Shown in pieces: positions 60,030-64,000 of a stretch of 64,000 nucleotides of DNA. The notes under the pieces were generated by a model. That model was not told the DNA's origin, searched no databases, and saw only the letters and a program-made list of their open reading frames with translations. A program made the position numbers and the translations under genes. Origin of the DNA: Sciurus carolinensis. Taxonomy: Eukaryota; Chordata; Mammalia; Rodentia; Sciuridae. The stretch covers positions 41,877,056 through 41,941,055 of the forward strand of contig NC_062219.1 of NCBI RefSeq assembly GCF_902686445.1, written 5' to 3'. Numbering within the stretch: position 1 is the first letter of the stretch; each line of letters opens with the position of its first letter.

Positions 60030-60734
60030 ATTGGTCAGTGTCAGTGGGACCCTGAGATATTGCAGTTTTCCGCTACTGGCTTTATAATGTCCCGGTTAGA
60101 TTTCCAGTGTATCACTCTCCAGCCTTCAGTAGCCTGATGTACTTGGAGGAATCTGATAAAGCAGCTCATCCGAAGAAAACTGCCCCTAGCCCCCTACTGG
60201 TTCCACGGTTTGGAACTGGCTCAGTGCGGAAATGCTCTCACTGTGGGCCTGCGCCGTGCAGCTGGCCGTTGTGGGAGGAGCCCACTGCCGGAGTGTGGAA
60301 GGCTACCTTGGGAAGACTCTAGCTGCCCTGCCCGGCTCCAATAAGCCACCTCTATCTGGGCCTGCCACCCGGGCAGAGCTTTACCAGTGGGCAGACTCAC
60401 CCGTGGACTCTATTTCAGTCCGCGGTCTATCAATGCCTCCCCTTCTTACCACCTGGGTTCTGGAGCGACTGGGGGTGCAGTCCCCCCTCTAGGCCGCCAT
60501 CTTGGATCGCCCCGTGAAGAGAGCCTGCAGCCGGAGTGGGCAGAGCCACCTGAAGAGGTCTCTGGCTGCCCTGCCCTAATCCCAGAGGGCTGTCTTGCTG
60601 ATCGGGCTCTCCGCTGGTTCGTTGCGGAGTACGCTGCGCTGCAGGGGCTCCGGGACTCGGAGCTTGTCTTGTCAGAAAGGCTCTCACTAGCGGGCCAGTT
60701 CCGTTTCCGAGAAACTGTGAGAAGCTGGCTGTGT
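60030..60734 (-). promoter_or_regulatory. L1 5' UTR / internal promoter with tandem-type units
   Basis: This GC-rich region holds the L1 start-type sequence GGGGCGATCCAAGATGGCGG at 60495-60514 (minus strand), with a YY1-like site GCCATCTTG at 60496-60504 (plus-strand letters). One full unit lies downstream (60110-60350). A partial copy of the unit lies upstream of the GGGGCGATCC head (60515-60734), ending in GCCAGCTTCTC. The recurring GTGAGAGC motif is at 60235-60241 and 60681-60687 (as CTCTCAC). The 103-codon minus and 128-codon plus frames in this region are not genes. Confidence 0.8.
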
Positions 60735-60790
60735 CAGTCACTCCATTTTCGATATTTACTTGTCGCAGCCTAGCAGACCACGATCCTATC
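60735..60790 (+). mobile_element. MaLR-like LTR, right part after the L1
   Basis: After the L1 duplication CAGTCACTCCATTTTC the text GATATTTACTTGTCGCAGCC then TAGCAGACCACGA resembles the LTR end (the GCAGCC...CAGAC...A pattern). This supports one LTR split by the L1. Confidence 0.65.
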
Positions 60791-61268
60791 CTTGCCTTAC
60801 TCTTTCAAGGAGAGTGAGTAATTAGCAATGAAAAATATTGAAAAGTGAGCTTTTGAAAGAAATGGCTATTACATAATTCATGAGCTGCAGAATTCATTTC
60901 CAAAAATGTAGAATTTCCCCTAATTAAAAATATAAATATCTTGTATATATCTCATGGCAAAATGATTCTGCCATATTAAGAACAAGCAGTACTTATTAAT
61001 ATAGAAATTGACCATGTCCAGAATTCTATTCATGTATCAAGAAATAAGTTTTAATTCTCTGGAGTGACCGAAAAATTCTTGAGATAGAAACAGACAGCAT
61101 TTTCTATATGAACTCCCACCTATACAACAAGATTTCCAGCTAGTTTTGGGAAGGGACTAAACACTTTTCTTTTGTAATAAACTGTGTAAATGTGCTACAA
61201 ACAAAATTTAATCTCTGGTAAATTGTTAGAATAGAGAGGCAATTTTTTCTTGGCCCTTCCTAAGTATT
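60791..61268. other. Unassigned DNA between the two L1s
   Basis: AT-rich, no gene recognised. Confidence 0.4.
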
Positions 61269-61302
61269 GCTTTCTTTTTTTTTTTTTTTTTTTTTTTTTT
61301 AG
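61269..61302. repeat. Poly(T) tract
   Basis: About 30 T flanked by similar TAGTATTGCTTTCTTT-like text on each side (61262 region and 61302 region: AAGTATTGCTTTC and AGTATTGCTTTC). This suggests a poly(A)-only insertion with duplication AGTATTGCTTTCTTTT-like, or a slipped repeat. Confidence 0.75.
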
Positions 61303-61411
61303 TATTGCTTTCTTTTAATATTTATTATGAACCTACTATATGCTGAATATTGAATATTAAAAAATGCATAAGACATAGTCTCTGCCACATAGGAATTTCA
61401 AAGATAATTGA
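61303..61411. other. Unassigned DNA before L1 5' end
   Basis: AT-rich sequence leading to AGATAATTGA, where the L1 starts. Confidence 0.4.
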
Positions 61412-62055
61412 GGGGGGTGATCCAAGATGGCAGACTGCATCTCAGTCGCTCCAGAACCCAGGATTCAAGAAGGTGAGGCATTGAGAGACTCAGGACTAAA
61501 ATAGAGCCATGGGGTGAGTCTCCCCCCACCAGGTGAAGCTCGGCCTGGGCGGCAGTCCCGGATAGGGGTGGATTATCGAGCAGGGCAGGGCAGTTAGAGT
61601 CTTCCCCAGGTAGCCCTGCTCCCTCTGGTGGTGGGCTCCTCCCACAAGGCCAGCTTCTCGGAGCAGGCCACCCAGTGAGAGCCTTTCTGCACAGAACTAG
61701 CTCCAAGTCCTGCCAGTGGCGAGCTCCGGCCTGCAGGCAGCTTCAAGGGACCAGGACAGAGCAGCCAAGGATTTCCCCAAGCAGCCCTGCTCCCTCCGGT
61801 GGCTAGGCTCCTTTCATGGGCCAGCTTTCAGAGCAGACTGCCCCGTGAGAACCTTTCCGCACAGAGTCAGCTCCAAGCCCTGGAACCAGTAGCGGGCTAG
61901 GGGCAACTTTTCTTAGGAAGCACTGCATTATCAAGTTCCTCCAAGACTTCAGGCTACTGCAGGTTTGCGAGGTGATACACTAGAAATCTACAGGGACACT
62001 ATAACCAATAGAGGAAATCTGCAATATCTCAGAGTCCCACTGATATCTGACCAAT
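61412..62055 (+). promoter_or_regulatory. L1 5' UTR with two tandem units
   Basis: The start carries a YY1-like CAAGATGGC at 61423-61431. Two related units follow: AGCCCTGCTCCCTC at 61612 and at 61783 (offset 171), and GTGAGA at 61675-61680 and 61845-61850 (offset 170). Thus unit A is about 61581-61751 and unit B about 61752-61920. A CCTATAGAG-like leader segment precedes ORF1. Confidence 0.85.
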
Positions 62056-63109
62056 ATGAGAAAACAAGGGAAGGAAATGTCCCAAACAATGCTAGATACT
62101 ATATCAATAAAACCCAATGACAGCACAGCAGAAGAAATGTCAGAAAGGGCGTTCAGAATGTACATAATTTAAAGCAATCAGGGAAGCAAACGAGGAGATG
62201 AAAGAGCAAATGCAGGCATTGAAGGAGGAGATGATAAGAGCAAATGCAGGCATTAAATGATCGCACCACTCAACAGATAATAAAGAGCAAATATGGGAAG
62301 CAAGAGATCACTTCAATAAAGAGTTAGAGATACTGGAAAAAAAAAATAAACAGAAATCCTTGAAATGAAGGAAACAATAAACCAAGTTAAAAACTCCATA
62401 GAAAGCATAACCAATAGGATAGAACACCTGGAAGACAGAGCCTCAGACATTGAAGACAAATATTTAATCTTCAAACAAAGTTGGCCAACAGAGAAGATGT
62501 AAGAAATCATGAACAGAATCTACAAGATTTATGGGATATCATGAAAAGGTCAAATTTAAGAATTATTGGGATTGAGGAAGGCTTAAAGAAACAAACCAAA
62601 GGAATGAACAATCTATTCAATGAAATGATATCAGAAAATTTTCCCAAATCTGAAGAATGAAATGGAAAACCAAGTACAAGAGGCTTATAGGACTCCAAAT
62701 ATACAAAATTACAACAGACCCACACCAAGGCACATTATTATGAAAATACCTAACATACAAAATAAAGACAGAATTTTAAAGGCCATGAGAGATAAGAATC
62801 AAATTACCTTCAGGGGGAAACCAATAAGAATATCAGCAGATTTTTCAATCCAGACCTAAAAGCTAGAAGGGCCTGGAACAACATTACCAAGCCCTGAAAG
62901 AAAATGGATGCCAACCAAGAATCTTATACCCAGCAAAACTTACTTTCACATTTGACGACGAAATAAGATCCTTCCATGATAAACAAAAGCTAAAGGAATT
63001 TACAAAAAGAAAGCCGGCATTACAGAACATTCTCAGCAAATATTCCATGAGGAAGAGATGAAAACAACAATGCAAATCAGCAATGGGAGGAACTAGCCTA
63101 AAGGAATAG
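62056..63109 (+). pseudogene. L1 ORF1, broken
   Basis: Start MRKQGKEMSQTMLDTISI (62056), then a stretch of EEMKEQMQALK-type coiled coil with a tandem GAAGGAGGAGATGATAAGAG interruption near 62220. C-terminal text MENQVQEAYRTPNIQNYN and NKDRILKAMRDKNQITFRGK is readable at 62662-62859. It ends with a TAG at 63107-63109. Stops and shifts divide the span. Confidence 0.9.
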
Positions 63110-63132
63110 CCAAATAAAGGAGAAACCAAATC

Positions 63133-64000
63133 ATGTCAAAAAACAAAAATGAGTCAAATGACTGGGAATACAAATATATATTCACAATAATAACCCTGAA
63201 TGTTAATGGCCTAAACTCATCAATCAAAAGACATAGACTGGCAGATTGGATTAAAAAAGAAATATCCAACAATATGCTGCCTGCAAGAGACTCATCTCAC
63301 AGAAAGAGATACACATAGACTAAAGGTGAAAGGAGGGGAAAAACATACTATGCACACGGACACAGCAAAAAAAGCTGGAGTATCCACCTCATTTCAGATA
63401 ATGTGGGCTTCACCCAAAACTAGTCAGAAGGGATAAAGAAGGTCATACATACTACTTAAGGGAATCATAAATCAGCAAGACATAACAATCATAAATATCT
63501 ATGCCCTGAACATTGGCTCATCCATGTACGTCAAACAAATCCTTCTCAATTCCAGAAATCAAATAGACACAACACAATAATACTAGGTGATTTTAACACC
63601 ACCTCTCTCACCACTGGATAGATCTTCCAAACAAAAATTGAATAAAGAAACCATAGATCTCAATACACAATCAATAATTTAGACTTAACCGACATATATA
63701 GAATATACCATCCAACAAAGAATGAATACACTTTCTTCTCAGCAGTACATGAATTCTTCTCTAAAATAGACCATATTTTATGCCACAAAGCTACTGTTAG
63801 CAAATACAAGAAGACAGAGATACTATCTTGTACTCTATCAGATCATAATGGATTGAAATTAGAAATAAATGACAGAATAAAAACAGAAACTTCTCAAATA
63901 CCTGGAGATTAAATACTACACTATTATATGATGATGGATAACAGAAGACATCAGGAGGGAAATAAAAAAATTCTTAGACAGTAAACGAGAACAAGACACA
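63133..64000 (+). pseudogene. L1 ORF2 start (endonuclease domain), broken and truncated by the window
   Basis: The frame opens with MSKNKNESNDWEYKYIFT and then IITLNVNGLNSSIKRHRLAD, the usual N-terminus of the L1 endonuclease domain. It shifts frame near 63270 (WIKKEISNN then MLPARDS instead of the LQETH reading). Further endonuclease text follows to the window edge. Confidence 0.92.

Larger units (their letters stand above)
54910..60734 (-). mobile_element. Nearly full-length L1 (5.8 kb), disabled
   Basis: The minus-strand order is a 5' UTR of about 700 nt, ORF1 (60029 to about 59009), ORF2 (58986 to 55128), a 3' UTR and an A-rich tail (54910-54953 on the plus strand as T/A-rich). The 5825-bp insert is flanked by a 16/17-nt duplication and sits inside a MaLR-like LTR. 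The ORF spacing and lengths match L1, but frames are broken in both ORFs, so it cannot be autonomous. It is the best-preserved element here, with 5' end intact. Confidence 0.95.
61412..64000 (+). mobile_element. L1 5' half, continues past the window end
   Basis: It starts with GGGGGGTGATCCAAGATGGC, contains a 5' UTR with two related units, ORF1 (62056 to about 63109) and the beginning of ORF2 (from 63133). It follows the element at 54910-60734 closely at the sequence level, so it is the same family. It runs off the right edge; the 3' end and duplication are not visible. Frames are broken in both ORFs, so it is not autonomous here. Confidence 0.95.

Noticed and set aside
60387..60773. 128-codon plus-strand frame, GC-rich
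   Set aside because: Antisense of the L1 5' UTR, crossing into the duplication and the LTR end.

Overview
This window looks like ordinary nuclear, gene-poor, AT-rich mammalian DNA, most likely from a squirrel-family rodent (ground squirrel, marmot or tree squirrel type). The grounds are its repeats. There are many tRNA-Ala-like ID SINEs, with A-box and B-box sequences and (A)n tails. Several dimers join an ID-like half to a 7SL-derived B1-like half, as described for sciurid and dormouse genomes. L1 elements share a common 3' end, and MaLR/ERVL LTRs are also present. I see no functional multi-exon host gene, no true tRNA or rRNA gene, no CRISPR array and no operon-like organisation. Species assignment is inference; no unique gene fixes it.

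Layout. 0.6-5 kb holds an old repeat with two ID SINEs at one target site, a minus-strand MaLR-like LTR, an ancient L1M 5' region (minus) and a plus-strand MaLR-like LTR. 5-22 kb is mostly unassigned AT-rich DNA with SINEs, L1 3' fragments and microsatellites. 22-24 kb holds a decayed minus-strand ERVL-like pol remnant. 27.23-30.69 kb holds a full-length processed retrocopy of SYNCRIP (hnRNP Q), with a 17-bp target-site duplication, 5' UTR, 3' UTR and poly(A). 31-46 kb has more L1 fragments, SINEs, an MLT2-like solo LTR and simple repeats. 50.70-51.66 kb holds a 5'-truncated minus-strand GALT processed pseudogene. 52.5-53.5 kb has an L1 ORF1 fragment. 54.47-60.79 kb is a nest: a MaLR-like LTR interrupted by an ID SINE and by a nearly full-length minus-strand L1. 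From 61.41 kb a second L1 runs rightward off the window end, head to head with the first.

The two host-gene retrocopies are the most informative features. Both seem to record unusual splice junctions: SYNCRIP lacks about 26 nt at one point, and GALT carries 21 extra nt exactly at its exon 5/6 junction. The two L1s show variable tandem units in their 5' UTRs. I found no evidence for a previously undescribed multi-gene system; the interest lies in retrotransposition history.
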